Assembly: GCF_016748675.1 (NCBI RefSeq)
Contig: NZ_CP051534.1
Location: 558,001 to 622,000, forward strand
Length of the DNA: 64,000 bases
Direction of reading: 5' to 3'
Source of the DNA: Helicobacter pylori
GTDB lineage: Bacteria; Campylobacterota; Campylobacteria; Campylobacterales; Helicobacteraceae
The notes beneath the pieces are model-generated. The model had not been told where the DNA came from. It was given only the letters and a program-made list of their open reading frames with translations, and made no database searches. The translations under genes and the position numbers were made by a program. Shown here one piece after another: positions 30,205-39,934 of the stretch (positions within the stretch are counted from its first letter, which is position 1; each line of letters opens with the position of its first letter).

Positions 30205-31077
30205 TTAACGCGTTGCTTTTTCTTTTTTAATGATTTTTTCTAAGCCTCCAACGCTTTTAAACATGCGTTCCCAACGCACCAGATAGCGTTTTTTGGGGTT
30301 GTTTTCTGCATCCACTTCCAGGCTATTTTTTAAGCTCAAACTGAAATAAACAAACCATGGCGAACCCACGATGTTTTTATAAGCCACGCTCCCCCAAAAG
30401 CGCGAGTCGCTAGAATTATCCCTATTATCGCCGATCATGAAAAATTCATCGTGATTGATTTTCTTATAAAACACCTTTTCGCCCTCCATTTGAATGAGTT
30501 GCATGCTGATATTAGCCTCTGCACCTTGAGTGGCTAACTGCTCCATTAAATGGAAGGTTTCATTGTCTTTTTGGTAATGGATGCCCGGATGCTTATTTTT
30601 ATAAGGGTTTAAAACAAAAATTTTACCCATAAATTCTTTTGTCATGGCGTTAGGGTAATGTTTAGCGATGTAAGTTTTGTCCGTGTCGCTCTCAAAAGGG
30701 TGCAAATAAAGCCCCTCATTAGTGAATAACACCTCATCGCCCCCAATAGCAAAATTCCTTTTGACATAGTAAGATTTTTTTTCATGGGGAGGGATAAACA
30801 CCACCACTTCGCCGCGTTTAGGGCGATCCCCCTCTATCAAATGCCCGTTATTTTTAAAATCAGGCATAACAGGAAGCTCAATCCATGGGATTTTAGGAAT
30901 GGGTATGCCATAAGAAAACTTTTTGACAAAGAGCATGTCGCCCTCATAGAGCGTGCCTACCATAGAGCGAGAGGGAATGATGAAGGCTTGCGCGATAAAA
31001 AAGATAACCAACAGCACAATAACAATCGTCCCTACCCAACTGGAGCAAAATGCATAAACAGAGCGTAAAAATTTCAT
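30205..31077 (-). CDS. lepB: Signal peptidase I
   Basis: LepB removes signal peptides from exported proteins at the outer face of the inner membrane. The 290-residue protein has one N-terminal membrane helix (VGTIVIVLLVIFFIAQAFII), the nucleophile in PSRSMVGTLYEGD, the general-base lysine in YYVKRNFAIGGDEV and box E as GDNRDNSSDSRFWG. It abuts folD directly, the lepB ATG following the folD stop with no spacer. Confidence 0.97.
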   Translation of the reverse strand: MKFLRSVYAFCSSWVGTIVIVLLVIFFIAQAFIIPSRSMVGTLYEGDMLFVKKFSYGIPIPKIPWIELPVMPDFKNNGHLIEGDRPKRGEVVVFIPPHEKKSYYVKRNFAIGGDEVLFTNEGLYLHPFESDTDKTYIAKHYPNAMTKEFMGKIFVLNPYKNKHPGIHYQKDNETFHLMEQLATQGAEANISMQLIQMEGEKVFYKKINHDEFFMIGDNRDNSSDSRFWGSVAYKNIVGSPWFVYFSLSLKNSLEVDAENNPKKRYLVRWERMFKSVGGLEKIIKKEKATR

Positions 31078-31956
31078 TTAAAATCCCTTCCTTTGTTGTT
31101 TTTCAAAAGCGATTAGAGTGTTTTCTAAAAGCGAAACGATCGTCATAGGCCCCACGCCTTTAGGCACAGGGGTGATAAAACCGGCGACTTTTTGCGCGTT
31201 GGTAAAATCCACATCGCCCACGATACGCCCGTCATTCAAATGATTGATCCCAATATCCACCACTACAGCCCCTTTTTTTAACATGCTCGCTTTAATCAAA
31301 TCAGGCTTACCCACGCCCACGCAGACAATATCAGCATTTTTAGTGTAAAAACTAATGTCTTTAGTCAAAATATGGCACACGCTCACGCTAGCCCCAGCGT
31401 TTAGCATGAGCATGCTTAAAGGTTTGCCAATGATATTGCTCGCCCCGATAATCGCCACATCCTTGCCCTTGATTCCAATATGGTAATGCTCTAAAAGACG
31501 CATCACGCCCATAGGGGTGGCTGGCAGAAACGATTCTTTTTGGGTGCAGAGTTTGCCGATATTAAGGGGGTGGAAACCATCCACATCTTTACTAGGGTCA
31601 ATGGCTTCTAAAACCATTTTAGTATCAATGTGTCTGGGCAAAGGGAGCTGGACTAAAACGCCTGAAATGCTTTGATCAGTATTGTAATCTTTAATCAAGG
31701 ACAATAATTCAGCTTCGGTAATGTTCTCTTGGAGGGTTTTCAAATCAAAATCCATGCCCACCCTTTCGCACGCTTTGATCTTCATATTGACATAAGTGAT
31801 ACTCGCAGGGTCTTTCCCCACTAAAATCACGGCTAGTTTGGGGCGTTTGTGCGTTTGCGCGGTTATTGTTTGGATTTTATGTTTCAAATTTTTTTCTATA
31901 TCATAAGCTAGCGCTTGCCCGTCTAATAAAACAACGCCCCTATTTGGCATGCCCAT
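31078..31956 (-). CDS. folD: Bifunctional methylenetetrahydrofolate dehydrogenase/cyclohydrolase
   Basis: FolD interconverts methylene-, methenyl- and formyl-tetrahydrofolate with NADP. The 292-residue protein has the signature [15 protein letters not shown] containing the catalytic lysine, QLPLPRHID, and the cofactor-binding [19 protein letters not shown]. The final [16 protein letters not shown] is typical. It is the upstream gene of the folD-lepB pair. Confidence 0.97.
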   Translation of the reverse strand: MGMPNRGVVLLDGQALAYDIEKNLKHKIQTITAQTHKRPKLAVILVGKDPASITYVNMKIKACERVGMDFDLKTLQENITEAELLSLIKDYNTDQSISGVLVQLPLPRHIDTKMVLEAIDPSKDVDGFHPLNIGKLCTQKESFLPATPMGVMRLLEHYHIGIKGKDVAIIGASNIIGKPLSMLMLNAGASVSVCHILTKDISFYTKNADIVCVGVGKPDLIKASMLKKGAVVVDIGINHLNDGRIVGDVDFTNAQKVAGFITPVPKGVGPMTIVSLLENTLIAFEKQQRKGF

Positions 31957-32030
31957 TTATCCTTTATATAATTAAAATCCTATTATTGTAGCAAAAATCA
32001 TGCGTTTAAGGGAATTAAAAACTCAGTTTG

Positions 32031-34082
32031 TCAATCTTTAAGATTAGCCCCATGATAGAGCAAGTAGAAACTAAGGGCTTTCAAAGATTCTAATTGCTGA
32101 TAAAACTTAGAAGCTTCTATTTTGTCGTTTTGTTTCTTGTCGTTTTGTTTATCCTCTGGCTCTTTAGGGCTTTCGTTCAAATACCTTAACCCCAAACTTG
32201 GGTTATAAAAATAATCTTTGGTAGCGATCGCTTCATAACCTAGCGCGTAATTGGGGTGGCTTGGGGGGTTTGTTGTATTGTTAGAAAATAAAGGCTTCCC
32301 GAAACTCACAAATTGAAAACCTTTAGGAGCGATTAATTCAATAATCGTAGGAGCGATGTCTAAATGCGAGCCGACTTGACTGATTTTTTTAGGCTTTAAA
32401 GTAGGGGCATATAAAATAAGCGGCACGGATTTAATGATATATAAATCGTTTTTAGCGTATTCATAGCTCCTGTCAAAATGATCTCCTGTGATGATAAAAA
32501 GCGAGTTAGGGAATTTTTGGCTGGCTTTTTTGATGAAATTGACTATTACTTTGTCATACCAGTAAATATGCCCTAAAGAATTAGCGTCCGGTAGATTTTC
32601 TGATTTGGGGGTTTTTTCCACAAATTGTTGGATTTTTTCTAAAGGCACGCCAAAGGCTTTGAGATTCACGTTTTTGATTGCGTGGTTGCTTAAAGTCATC
32701 ACCATGCTGAAAGTTTTTTCATGGGGGTTGGTGTTTTCTAAAATATAGTCAAATAAAATATTATCATGCACTCCCCAGTTGCTTTCTATGGGCTTAGGGT
32801 AGGGCTTGTTTTTTGCAAATTCTAAGAGATGGTTATTGAAATAAAGGGCGTGAAAACCTTGTTTTTTGGTGAAACTAGTGAGTTTGTTCCAGATCCCGCT
32901 ACCCCCATAATAAAAGTTGTTTTTATACTCTAAAGTTTTTGTGATATTGCCAATCGCCATAGGAAAACTAGGGAGGATCACCCCTGAATTGACTAAATTA
33001 TTATCATTGATATAAGGCAAGCCTGTGATTTGGACATCTAGGCTTTTAACGGTCCGTGGGGCGCTTTCAATAAAAGCAGAAAGCATGTGAGCATGCTCTT
33101 TTTTAACCAAATCTTGTAAAGCGCTCGTTAGCCCTATGGCGTCAAATTTTGGATCAAAATGCCATGAGCTTAGGGACTCTGAAACGATATAAAAAACATG
33201 CTGAATGGTTTGATTGGAATTGTTGTGGCTTGTTTGAGAAAGCAACTCATAGAGGTTGTTTTGGGGGTTTTCTTTAAGATGGAAATAATTTTTCGCTACT
33301 TCTAAAGGCGATCCTTTAGCAAAATCGCTGAATTTAAGATTATGGCTTTGTCTGTAATTGCGCACCAAAAGATAAAGGTTACGAAACGCCCCAGGGGTGA
33401 TTTTCATTAAAAAAGGATCTTTGGCTGGCTCTATGCTGAGATCTAAAGACGCGCCAACAAAGCTCAATTGCGCGTTAATGTAAAACATTTGCGTGAGGGA
33501 AAAAAGCGCGAATAAAATGAAAGTTTTAAGGGGTTTGGTGCGGGTGGCTTGATACACATTTTTGGGTTTAAAAAGGGCGTTTTGGAGTTTGAAATAGATA
33601 AAAGAGGTTAAAACGCTAAGGATTAAAAAGAGTGAAAAACTAGAAAAAATAGGGTATTCCCCGCTCATTTTTAAAATCGTGAGCGTGTCTTCATGCAAAA
33701 ATTCCAATAAATTTTCATCAAACACATTCCCATAAATGCCATAATAAACAATGTTCGCAATATTTAAAAACAGAATAATAGCGATAGAAAAACACGCCAT
33801 AATATTAAGCATTTTGGTTTGGTGTTTGGGGGCCAATAACCCTAATAACCCGATGAGGATAAAAAGAATCGCTAAGCTTGAGACCACACGATTATCGTAT
33901 CTGGCTCCATTGAATAGGGTTTTGATGATTTCATCAAAAATAGGGTTTTTTAAAGCATGCTTATAATAGCCAGCATAAAGGATAAAGCCGATACGATTAA
34001 ACACAAACAACAAGCTCATAAAAAAGGTGAAGTAAAAACCTTTTAAAAAGAGCGAAAAAAGGGCATGGGATAGGGATTTCAT
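32031..34082 (-). CDS. Membrane enzyme of the alkaline phosphatase/sulfatase superfamily (LtaS/OpgB-like)
   Basis: The 683-residue protein has five membrane helices in the first 210 residues and a periplasmic catalytic domain of alkaline phosphatase fold. Expected features are seen: SESLSSWHF as first metal motif, APRTVKSLD with the likely nucleophile threonine, and IITGDHFDRS supplying metal-binding Asp-His. Such enzymes move phosphoglycerol or phosphoethanolamine onto envelope glycans. It is immediately upstream in map terms of the Kdo hydrolase genes but transcribed after them, which hints at a job in lipopolysaccharide remodelling. The substrate is not known. A charged repeat (DKQNDKKQNDK) lies near the C-terminus. 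Confidence 0.8.
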   Translation of the reverse strand: MKSLSHALFSLFLKGFYFTFFMSLLFVFNRIGFILYAGYYKHALKNPIFDEIIKTLFNGARYDNRVVSSLAILFILIGLLGLLAPKHQTKMLNIMACFSIAIILFLNIANIVYYGIYGNVFDENLLEFLHEDTLTILKMSGEYPIFSSFSLFLILSVLTSFIYFKLQNALFKPKNVYQATRTKPLKTFILFALFSLTQMFYINAQLSFVGASLDLSIEPAKDPFLMKITPGAFRNLYLLVRNYRQSHNLKFSDFAKGSPLEVAKNYFHLKENPQNNLYELLSQTSHNNSNQTIQHVFYIVSESLSSWHFDPKFDAIGLTSALQDLVKKEHAHMLSAFIESAPRTVKSLDVQITGLPYINDNNLVNSGVILPSFPMAIGNITKTLEYKNNFYYGGSGIWNKLTSFTKKQGFHALYFNNHLLEFAKNKPYPKPIESNWGVHDNILFDYILENTNPHEKTFSMVMTLSNHAIKNVNLKAFGVPLEKIQQFVEKTPKSENLPDANSLGHIYWYDKVIVNFIKKASQKFPNSLFIITGDHFDRSYEYAKNDLYIIKSVPLILYAPTLKPKKISQVGSHLDIAPTIIELIAPKGFQFVSFGKPLFSNNTTNPPSHPNYALGYEAIATKDYFYNPSLGLRYLNESPKEPEDKQNDKKQNDKIEASKFYQQLESLKALSFYLLYHGANLKD

Positions 34083-34087
34083 AAGCG

Positions 34088-34642
34088 TTAATACAACCTT
34101 TTTTTAACAAGAGATAAAGTCTTAAAAAAGACAAAAAGAAGCAAGGGGAAATCCAATAAAGAATCTAAGATTTGAAAATGAGAACGCATTAAAAGCGAAC
34201 TGGATAACGCTACTAAAGCGATCACGCCTAATAAGGGGCTGCTCAAAAATAAACTGCTGCAAAAAAGCGCGCTAAAAATCAGAGAAGCCATGAAATGATG
34301 GTAGATTGAAAAAGGCAAAAACCCTAAAATATCTGTCAAAAGCAACAGATTGAAAAACAGCATGACGCTATAAGATTGCAAGGTTTCTAAAGGGGGCTTT
34401 TTGAGGAGGCGGCAAGAAAAGAGCACATAAGCAAGGATCAAAAGACAGCTAAAGGGGCTTAAGGGGGCTGTAAAACTGCTTAAAAATGCATTGAGCGATA
34501 GAGAGTCTTTCAAAGCGATATTGCTTAAAATCACGCTTATTAAAGAGAGTGAAAACCTCAAACTTAACGCCTTATTTTTAAAAAAAAAGAAAATTAAAAA
34601 AACCCATACAAAACTCAGCGTGTAAGAAGAATATATGAACAT
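34088..34642 (-). CDS. kdhB: Kdo hydrolase membrane subunit
   Basis: The 184-residue, very hydrophobic protein has six or so membrane helices and lies just after the catalytic subunit gene. In H. pylori a two-gene unit at this place removes the outer Kdo sugar of lipopolysaccharide; by position and topology this is its membrane partner. A run of nine T at codons 19-21 (34580-34588) gives phenylalanines inside the first helix and could slip. The start lies 6 bases after the stop of the larger subunit. Confidence 0.8.
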   Translation of the reverse strand: MFIYSSYTLSFVWVFLIFFFFKNKALSLRFSLSLISVILSNIALKDSLSLNAFLSSFTAPLSPFSCLLILAYVLFSCRLLKKPPLETLQSYSVMLFFNLLLLTDILGFLPFSIYHHFMASLIFSALFCSSLFLSSPLLGVIALVALSSSLLMRSHFQILDSLLDFPLLLFVFFKTLSLVKKRLY

Positions 34643-34648
34643 GACTAA

Positions 34649-35767
34649 TTACTTGAGAAGGGAATTTAAATAAGCCATATTGAAACGGATGTGTTTGATG
34701 TGAGAGCGGTTGTAAGTATAGACAATATCTATAAAATGCGGATTAAGGCTATAGCTTGGGTAACTCACTTCATTCGCTTTGTCCAAAACTTTTAAGGTTT
34801 TAAACGAGTTGGAGTTTTCTAATTTAGAAAGCCAAAGTTCTTTACGACGCAGTGATAAATCGCTAGGGTTGTGGATCAAAAACAATATTCCATTTAAATT
34901 GAGTAAATTTAAAGAATCATCTAAGTTTTTAAGATTTGTAGAAATGGGTTTTTGCCAAGCGGTGGGGGTCTTGCAGGTTTCTAGCATGAGATTATCTTTA
35001 AAAGAATGGTTCCTAAACGCCATGACAGCGCAGTCTTTAAAGGAGGTTAGGCTTGGTTGGAGCTGGTGGTTTAGGGTATTAGGCCTTAAAAGCTCTCTTG
35101 GGTTATTTTGTTGGTCAAATTTCAACAACAGGGGGTATTGGGTGGCTAATTCGTGATAGAGTGGTAGCATAAACCCGCCATCAGTGGTGTTTAAAGGCTT
35201 ATTCCTTACTAAATGGCTCAAATTTAAAAAAGGGCTTAAAGAGAGTTTTCGTGCAAACTTAAAACGAATCGGCTCTAAAGCGCTTTCAAATTGATAGATT
35301 TTAGAAGTGGCCCACCCGCCCATGCTCACCCCTACCACAAACAACAAAATTTTATCGTCATGCAAAAAAAGCAAGGGGTTACCCAGTTTTTTGATGTATT
35401 CATGCGAATGATGAGAAAGCTCTTCTTTGGTTAAAATAATGAAGGCTTCGCTCCAGCGATTAGTCTTGCTGTCAAAAAGATTCGCACTGATTTTCACATC
35501 CCTTGCCCCTTCTTTAGTGCCGCTGAAATAAGCGCTCAAAAGATTGTCGTTAGGCAAGCTGATTAAAGAGCTCGCATGTACGCTTAAAGCGTCATTTGGT
35601 TTAGGGATAGTGAGTTGCGTGAAATAGGGGGGGTTTTGAGTAACAAGGGTTTGATTATGCGTGAAAGCATAGGGGGGGGTTTGGCGCTTTATTGCGATTA
35701 AAAACAAAACGATAAAAAGCCCCACAAAAAAGGCGGTGTTTTTTAGGCGATTTCTTGAAGGTTCCAA
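34649..35767 (-). CDS. kdhA: Kdo hydrolase catalytic subunit (sialidase-like)
   Basis: The 372-residue protein has one N-terminal membrane helix ([13 protein letters not shown]) and a beta-propeller-like body with sialidase-type repeats, for example [19 protein letters not shown] and [17 protein letters not shown]. It fits the published H. pylori Kdo hydrolase that trims the outer Kdo from the lipopolysaccharide core and thereby helps polymyxin resistance and surface masking. A C8 tract at 35672-35679 encodes ThrProPro just after the helix (residues 30-32); the frame is intact at this length. It overlaps the end of pyrC by 25 bases. Confidence 0.85.
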   Translation of the reverse strand: MEPSRNRLKNTAFFVGLFIVLFLIAIKRQTPPYAFTHNQTLVTQNPPYFTQLTIPKPNDALSVHASSLISLPNDNLLSAYFSGTKEGARDVKISANLFDSKTNRWSEAFIILTKEELSHHSHEYIKKLGNPLLFLHDDKILLFVVGVSMGGWATSKIYQFESALEPIRFKFARKLSLSPFLNLSHLVRNKPLNTTDGGFMLPLYHELATQYPLLLKFDQQNNPRELLRPNTLNHQLQPSLTSFKDCAVMAFRNHSFKDNLMLETCKTPTAWQKPISTNLKNLDDSLNLLNLNGILFLIHNPSDLSLRRKELWLSKLENSNSFKTLKVLDKANEVSYPSYSLNPHFIDIVYTYNRSHIKHIRFNMAYLNSLLK

Positions 35768-36762
35768 GATAGCGTTTCGCCCCCTCTTAAGATAGCAATT
35801 TTTTCATTCAAACAAAGCGTGTGCGTAGGGACTATAAAAGGTTTTTTAGACAGATGCGCTTTTTTATTAGGCAAATTGTCTAGCGCGTAGATTTTTTTAG
35901 CGTTATCGCTGATAAAGGCTTGCAAATTTTCTAAAGCGTTGTGTTTTTCAAAAAGTTCGCACAACGCAGGCAACAAAATAGGAGCAGAAAAGATGCCTGC
36001 CGGGATGTTAGCGCTATGCTTTTTAGAAATGAAATGCGGGGCGCTATCCGATCCAAAAGAGATTTTAGGGTGGGCTTTTAAAGCAAGGGATAAAAGCCTT
36101 TCTTGGTCTTTTTTGGTTTTGATTAAGGGTTTGCAAAAACAATGCGGGTTCAAACTCCCCCCTAATAAATCATCTAAAGTCATGCTGATATGGTGTAAAG
36201 TTAAAGTCGCATAGAGATTGTCATGCTTTTCAATTAAAGCGATACTGCGCCAGTCGCTCAAATGCTCTATAATGATTTTGAGTTTAGGGAATGAAAGGGC
36301 AAAAGTTTCTAAAACGCTATGGCATAAAAATTCTTTATCCAAACAAAACCCAGCTTGTTCTGCATGGATGCATAAAATAAAGCCTAATTTTTGGGCGTTT
36401 TCTAAAATTTCTAAGGTTTTTTCACCCAACAAATCCGAAGTGCCGTTTTGCGCGTTTGTGGTCATGCCTTTGGGGTAGAGTTTTAAAAATCTGATGCCTT
36501 TTTCGTGAGCGCGTTGCAATTCTTCTAAAGTCAAATCATCATTAAAATACAAACTCATTAAAGGTTTGAAGTTTGAAGAATTTTTTAAAATTTCTTCTTC
36601 ATATTCAAGGGTGGTTGGAGTGTCAATCAAGGGCTTACTGAGGTTTGGCATGATCACTGCGGCGCTAAAAGGCTCGCTAGAATATCTTAACACCGCTCTT
36701 AAAAGCGCGTTTTCTCGCACATGCAAGTGGGCGTCTATGGGGTCAAAAAGCGTGATTTCCAT
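35743..36762 (-). CDS. pyrC: Dihydroorotase
   Basis: PyrC closes carbamoyl-aspartate to dihydroorotate in pyrimidine synthesis. The 339-residue type II protein has the metal-binding DAHLHVR near the start, the carbamylated-lysine segment [25 protein letters not shown] and the GSDSAPH motif with a catalytic aspartate. Its 3' end overlaps kdhA and its start is four bases from the tonB stop. Confidence 0.95.
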   Translation of the reverse strand: MEITLFDPIDAHLHVRENALLRAVLRYSSEPFSAAVIMPNLSKPLIDTPTTLEYEEEILKNSSNFKPLMSLYFNDDLTLEELQRAHEKGIRFLKLYPKGMTTNAQNGTSDLLGEKTLEILENAQKLGFILCIHAEQAGFCLDKEFLCHSVLETFALSFPKLKIIIEHLSDWRSIALIEKHDNLYATLTLHHISMTLDDLLGGSLNPHCFCKPLIKTKKDQERLLSLALKAHPKISFGSDSAPHFISKKHSANIPAGIFSAPILLPALCELFEKHNALENLQAFISDNAKKIYALDNLPNKKAHLSKKPFIVPTHTLCLNEKIAILRGGETLSWNLQEIA

Positions 36763-36765
36763 TTT

Positions 36766-37728
36766 TTAATTGCCTCCTAAGTAATAACGCACTCTAATAC
36801 GAATGAGGGTTTTGGTTTTGGGGCGTGGGTAATCCTTATAAGCGATCTGAATGGTTTTTAAAGTGTTGTCATCAAGCATTTTATATTCAGAGCCAATGAT
36901 GATTTTAAGATCGGTAATATCGCCGTTAGGGTGCAAGTAAAACTCTACTGCATTCGTCCCGTCTTGCCCTAAATAAGCCGCTACTTGAGGGTATTCTAAA
37001 TATTTTTGCGTGATGCGCCCAATATCCCTTAAATTATTCCTGATGAAATCTTTTTCGGCTGTGCCTAAATCCCCAAATTCTTCGCCATACAATTCATCAA
37101 TATCCCTTCTGGTTTGGTTATCCAAGCCTTTATTATTTTCTTTTCTGGGTGGCGCAACTTCTTTAGGCAAGAAAGAAAGCTGGTTAGGGTCAAATTCTTT
37201 TTTGACAGGTTTTTTCTCTTCTATTTTTTTCTGCTCTACTTTTTGTTCTACTACTTTTTTCTCTTCTTTTTTCTCCTCTACTATTTTTTTCTCTTCCACT
37301 TTTTCCACTTTTTTAAGAGCCTTATGTTTGTGGTTGGGCTTTTTGGGTTCTGGTTTGGGCTTTGGTTTAGGCTCAGGCTTTGGCTTTTCTATAGGTTTTG
37401 GTGGGGTTGGCGGAGTGGGGGGTGTGGGTGGAGTGGGGGGTGTTGGGGGTTTTTGGGGGCCAGCTAGCGTGGGTTTAGGAGCACCTGGGGTGTTTTTACT
37501 GGGATCTTGTGAATGGCCTCTTTTTAAAACCAATAAATTTTCAGGATTTAATTTAACAAGCTTGGGTTTTGAAGGAAAAAAATCTTCTCTGTGTTCAAAT
37601 AAAAAATAAATCAACCAGTGTAACAATACAGACAGAATGAGAGAAAAGAAAAAATTCCTATTAGAATGATCCACAGGGTCAAAATTTTTCCCTAACTTAA
37701 CAGATTGTAGTTTAGAATTTTCCGGCAT
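36766..37728 (-). CDS. tonB: TonB energy-transducing protein
   Basis: TonB couples inner-membrane proton force to outer-membrane receptors for iron and nickel complexes. The 320-residue protein has an N-terminal membrane helix (FFFSLILSVLLHWLIYFLF), a proline-rich spacer with (TPP)n and (KPEP)n repeats at residues 85-130, a Lys/Glu-rich stretch and the C-terminal receptor-binding domain ending RIRVRYYLGGN. Its first 17 bases overlap the end of fliO. Confidence 0.95.
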   Translation of the reverse strand: MPENSKLQSVKLGKNFDPVDHSNRNFFFSLILSVLLHWLIYFLFEHREDFFPSKPKLVKLNPENLLVLKRGHSQDPSKNTPGAPKPTLAGPQKPPTPPTPPTPPTPPTPPKPIEKPKPEPKPKPKPEPKKPNHKHKALKKVEKVEEKKIVEEKKEEKKVVEQKVEQKKIEEKKPVKKEFDPNQLSFLPKEVAPPRKENNKGLDNQTRRDIDELYGEEFGDLGTAEKDFIRNNLRDIGRITQKYLEYPQVAAYLGQDGTNAVEFYLHPNGDITDLKIIIGSEYKMLDDNTLKTIQIAYKDYPRPKTKTLIRIRVRYYLGGN

Positions 37729-38608
37729 ATAAATTTCCTAATTTTGAATTTTTTATATTATTTTCAGCTTCTTTAATCAGTTCTTCTTTAGATGTTTTTG
37801 GGCTTATTTTGTCTAAAAGCAGGCCGTATTTGTCGCTCAGTAAGACCAAGTAACGCTCCTTATTAGTTTCTATGGAAATGATTTTATGGTTCGCATCAAC
37901 ACGACCCAAAACACTAACTTCTAACTTAAAATCTTTTGCAGAAAAAGACCCTTGTGTGGGAACAATTTTTTTTTTGATTATATACAATATTAAGAGTAAG
38001 GTAGCAATAACCGCTAGCGCCTTATAAGCATGGCTTAAATCCAGTGGGGGTTTTAACTCTAGAGTGTTTAAAGGACTTTGGGGTTGCTCTTTCTCATCTT
38101 GGCTTGCGAGATTGGCATGCTGAGATTTTTCTTTCAGGCTAGGCGGTGGGGCTAAATGAAAACCTTTAGGCAAAAAAAGAAAGCGGAGTTGCTTTTTATC
38201 TTTGCTGTTTGAAGCTTGGATTTCTAATTCCGCTTTAGCTTTTTTAGACAAGAGATAGATGTCATTTTGGTAGGAAAACATTTCTAAGGCATTCAAAGAG
38301 GCTTCTTTAAAATCCATCGTTTTTTTAGAATCCAATTGAGCGTTTTTTAAAACGATCACTTTTTGCCCTTCAACTTCCATGATTTTAGGCGTTTTATTAA
38401 AAGGCGTTTCAAAAGTGAGCGTGGTTTGCACGGCTTTTATGGGTGGTGTTGCTAGAGCGTCTGAATCGGGTTGGATTTCTTTTAGCGCATTTTGCCAATG
38501 AACCAATTTAATGGGGGCGTCATCGGTGGGCGTTTTAGCGTTCAAAGAGGTGGTTTCTTCAGCTAGTAACATCAAAGTAGCGCTCAGTAACAAGAACAAC
38601 AATCTCAT
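37712..38608 (-). CDS. fliO: FliO, flagellar export apparatus protein
   Basis: FliO helps assemble the FliP ring of the flagellar export gate. The 298-residue protein has a signal peptide (LLFLLLSATLMLLAEE), a long periplasmic domain that is a feature of epsilon-proteobacterial FliO, a membrane helix near residues 195-211 and the short cytoplasmic FliO domain (LEVSVLGRVDANHKIISIE, then YLVLLSDKYGLLLDKI). A run of ten A (37966-37975) encodes three lysines at residues 212-214, exactly at the membrane exit. It overlaps fliN by four bases (ATGA). Confidence 0.88.
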   Translation of the reverse strand: MRLLFLLLSATLMLLAEETTSLNAKTPTDDAPIKLVHWQNALKEIQPDSDALATPPIKAVQTTLTFETPFNKTPKIMEVEGQKVIVLKNAQLDSKKTMDFKEASLNALEMFSYQNDIYLLSKKAKAELEIQASNSKDKKQLRFLFLPKGFHLAPPPSLKEKSQHANLASQDEKEQPQSPLNTLELKPPLDLSHAYKALAVIATLLLILYIIKKKIVPTQGSFSAKDFKLEVSVLGRVDANHKIISIETNKERYLVLLSDKYGLLLDKISPKTSKEELIKEAENNIKNSKLGNLYAGKF

Positions 38609-38976
38609 GAATTTTTAGCGAGATAATACACAATGGCGTTAGAATCAAGGATTTCATTCAAACGAATGGCTAAATTCCTTTCAAAAACCATCACCTCACC
38701 CTTACCAATAACCCGCCCGTTCACAAAAGTATCCACGCTTTCTCCGGCGGGTTTTTGCAAATCAATCACAGAGCCTTTTTCAAAACGCAAAATTTGCAAT
38801 AAAGGGATTTGCGTAGAGCCAAGTTCTGCGCTAAAAACAATCTCCATGTCCAAAAGGTTTTTATAATCGCAGATGAGTTCTTCTAAATAAGTGGAAAGCT
38901 CTAGTTCTCTTTCTTTATTCGCTTTCTCTTTTTCTTTTTCGGCTATTTTTAACTTATTAGCTTCTGTTTCTGGCAT
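38605..38976 (-). CDS. fliN: Flagellar motor switch protein FliN
   Basis: FliN forms the lower ring of the flagellar C-ring and takes part in direction switching and export. The 123-residue protein has a charged helical N-terminus (residues 5-35) and the SpoA fold with LGSTQIPLLQILRFEKGSVIDL and VNGRVIGKGEVMVFERNLAIRL. It leads the fliN-fliO-tonB run and is coupled to fliO by an ATGA overlap. Confidence 0.96.
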   Translation of the reverse strand: MPETEANKLKIAEKEKEKANKERELELSTYLEELICDYKNLLDMEIVFSAELGSTQIPLLQILRFEKGSVIDLQKPAGESVDTFVNGRVIGKGEVMVFERNLAIRLNEILDSNAIVYYLAKNS

Positions 38977-39057
38977 AAAACTCTACTCTTTCAAGAATGA
39001 TTTGACTTTGATTATAAAATCTTAATTTTACTATAAATTTTATAACAAATAAAGCCA

Positions 39058-39702
39058 CTACGCCTTAAAGCGAGCTTTAGAAACGCAAAATTCTTTTAAA
39101 AAACACACATCGCATAAGGGGTTTTTAGCCTTGCAAGTGTAGCGGCCAAACAAGATTAAGGCATGGTGGAGTTTGGATAGGTTGTCTTTAAACAGATCGC
39201 TAAGTTCTTCTTCGGTTTTAATAGGCGTGTTAGCGTTGCTTAAGCCTAAGCGGTGTGTTGCGCGGAACACATGGGTATCTACGGCTATATAATTTGCATC
39301 AAAGCACACTGAAAGCACCACATTAGCGGTTTTTTGCCCCACGCCATCCAGGCTCATTAGTTCTTTTTGCGTAGAGGGGATAACGCCCTTAAAATCCCTA
39401 ACCACTTTTTGCGCCATACTGATTAAATGCTTGCTTTTATTATTGGAATACGAAACGGATTGGATGATCTCTTTAACTTCTTCTAAAGAAGCGAGGGCTA
39501 AATCGTTCACGCTTGGGTATTTTTCAAATAATTTGGGCGTTATTTGATTCACTCTAGCGTCCGTGCATTGAGCGCTTAAAATGGTCGCTACTAGCAATTC
39601 ATAGGGGTTTTTATGGTGCAATTCGGTGGTTTGGTTGGGGTAATGTTTTAAAAGCAGCTCTTTGATTTGTTGGGCTTTTGTTTTAGCACGCTTCACACTC
39701 AT
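39058..39702 (-). CDS. nth: Endonuclease III
   Basis: Nth removes oxidised pyrimidines and nicks abasic sites. The 214-residue protein has the helix-hairpin-helix LDGVGQKTANVVL with the catalytic lysine, the catalytic aspartate in VDTHVFRATHRLG, and a four-cysteine iron-sulfur loop of C-x6-C-x2-C-x5-C pattern near the end. ATG at 39702 is chosen; an upstream frame start at 39741 lies inside the FeoA-like gene. Confidence 0.96.
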   Translation of the reverse strand: MSVKRAKTKAQQIKELLLKHYPNQTTELHHKNPYELLVATILSAQCTDARVNQITPKLFEKYPSVNDLALASLEEVKEIIQSVSYSNNKSKHLISMAQKVVRDFKGVIPSTQKELMSLDGVGQKTANVVLSVCFDANYIAVDTHVFRATHRLGLSNANTPIKTEEELSDLFKDNLSKLHHALILFGRYTCKAKNPLCDVCFLKEFCVSKARFKA

Positions 39703-39703
39703 T

Positions 39704-39934
39704 TCACACGCTTTCTTTGATGACAAGGTATTGTGCTTCATGGGATCTTAAAGCCACTTGAATGCGGTTGATTTTAACCGAAAGCGTGGCTTTTTTCATG
39801 GAATAATGCAAAAGAATGCATTGAACCCCTTCATGGATACCAAAAGAGAGGAAGCGTTTTTTAAGGGCTTCATCGCAGTTAGCGATTTCTACGATTTCAT
39901 AAACTTTGTCTTTAATGGCTTCATTGAGCGTCAT
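39704..39934 (-). CDS. FeoA-domain protein
   Basis: The 76-residue protein is a single SH3-like FeoA domain (RFLSFGIHEGVQCILLHYSM, with the NRIQVALRSHEAQYLVI end). FeoA partners the iron permease FeoB, but no feoB lies here, so its partner is elsewhere or the domain has another use. It overlaps the large gene upstream by ATGA and abuts nth. Confidence 0.85.
   Translation of the reverse strand: MTLNEAIKDKVYEIVEIANCDEALKKRFLSFGIHEGVQCILLHYSMKKATLSVKINRIQVALRSHEAQYLVIKESV

Noticed and set aside
37395..37450. Possible CRISPR-like or tandem array in GC-rich repeats
   Set aside because: These are imperfect codon repeats for Thr-Pro-Pro in tonB, without spacers.
37010..37609. Long rightward frame antisense to tonB, rich in glycine, serine and phenylalanine
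   Set aside because: It is the mirror of the proline and lysine repeats of tonB; no ribosome site and no family match.
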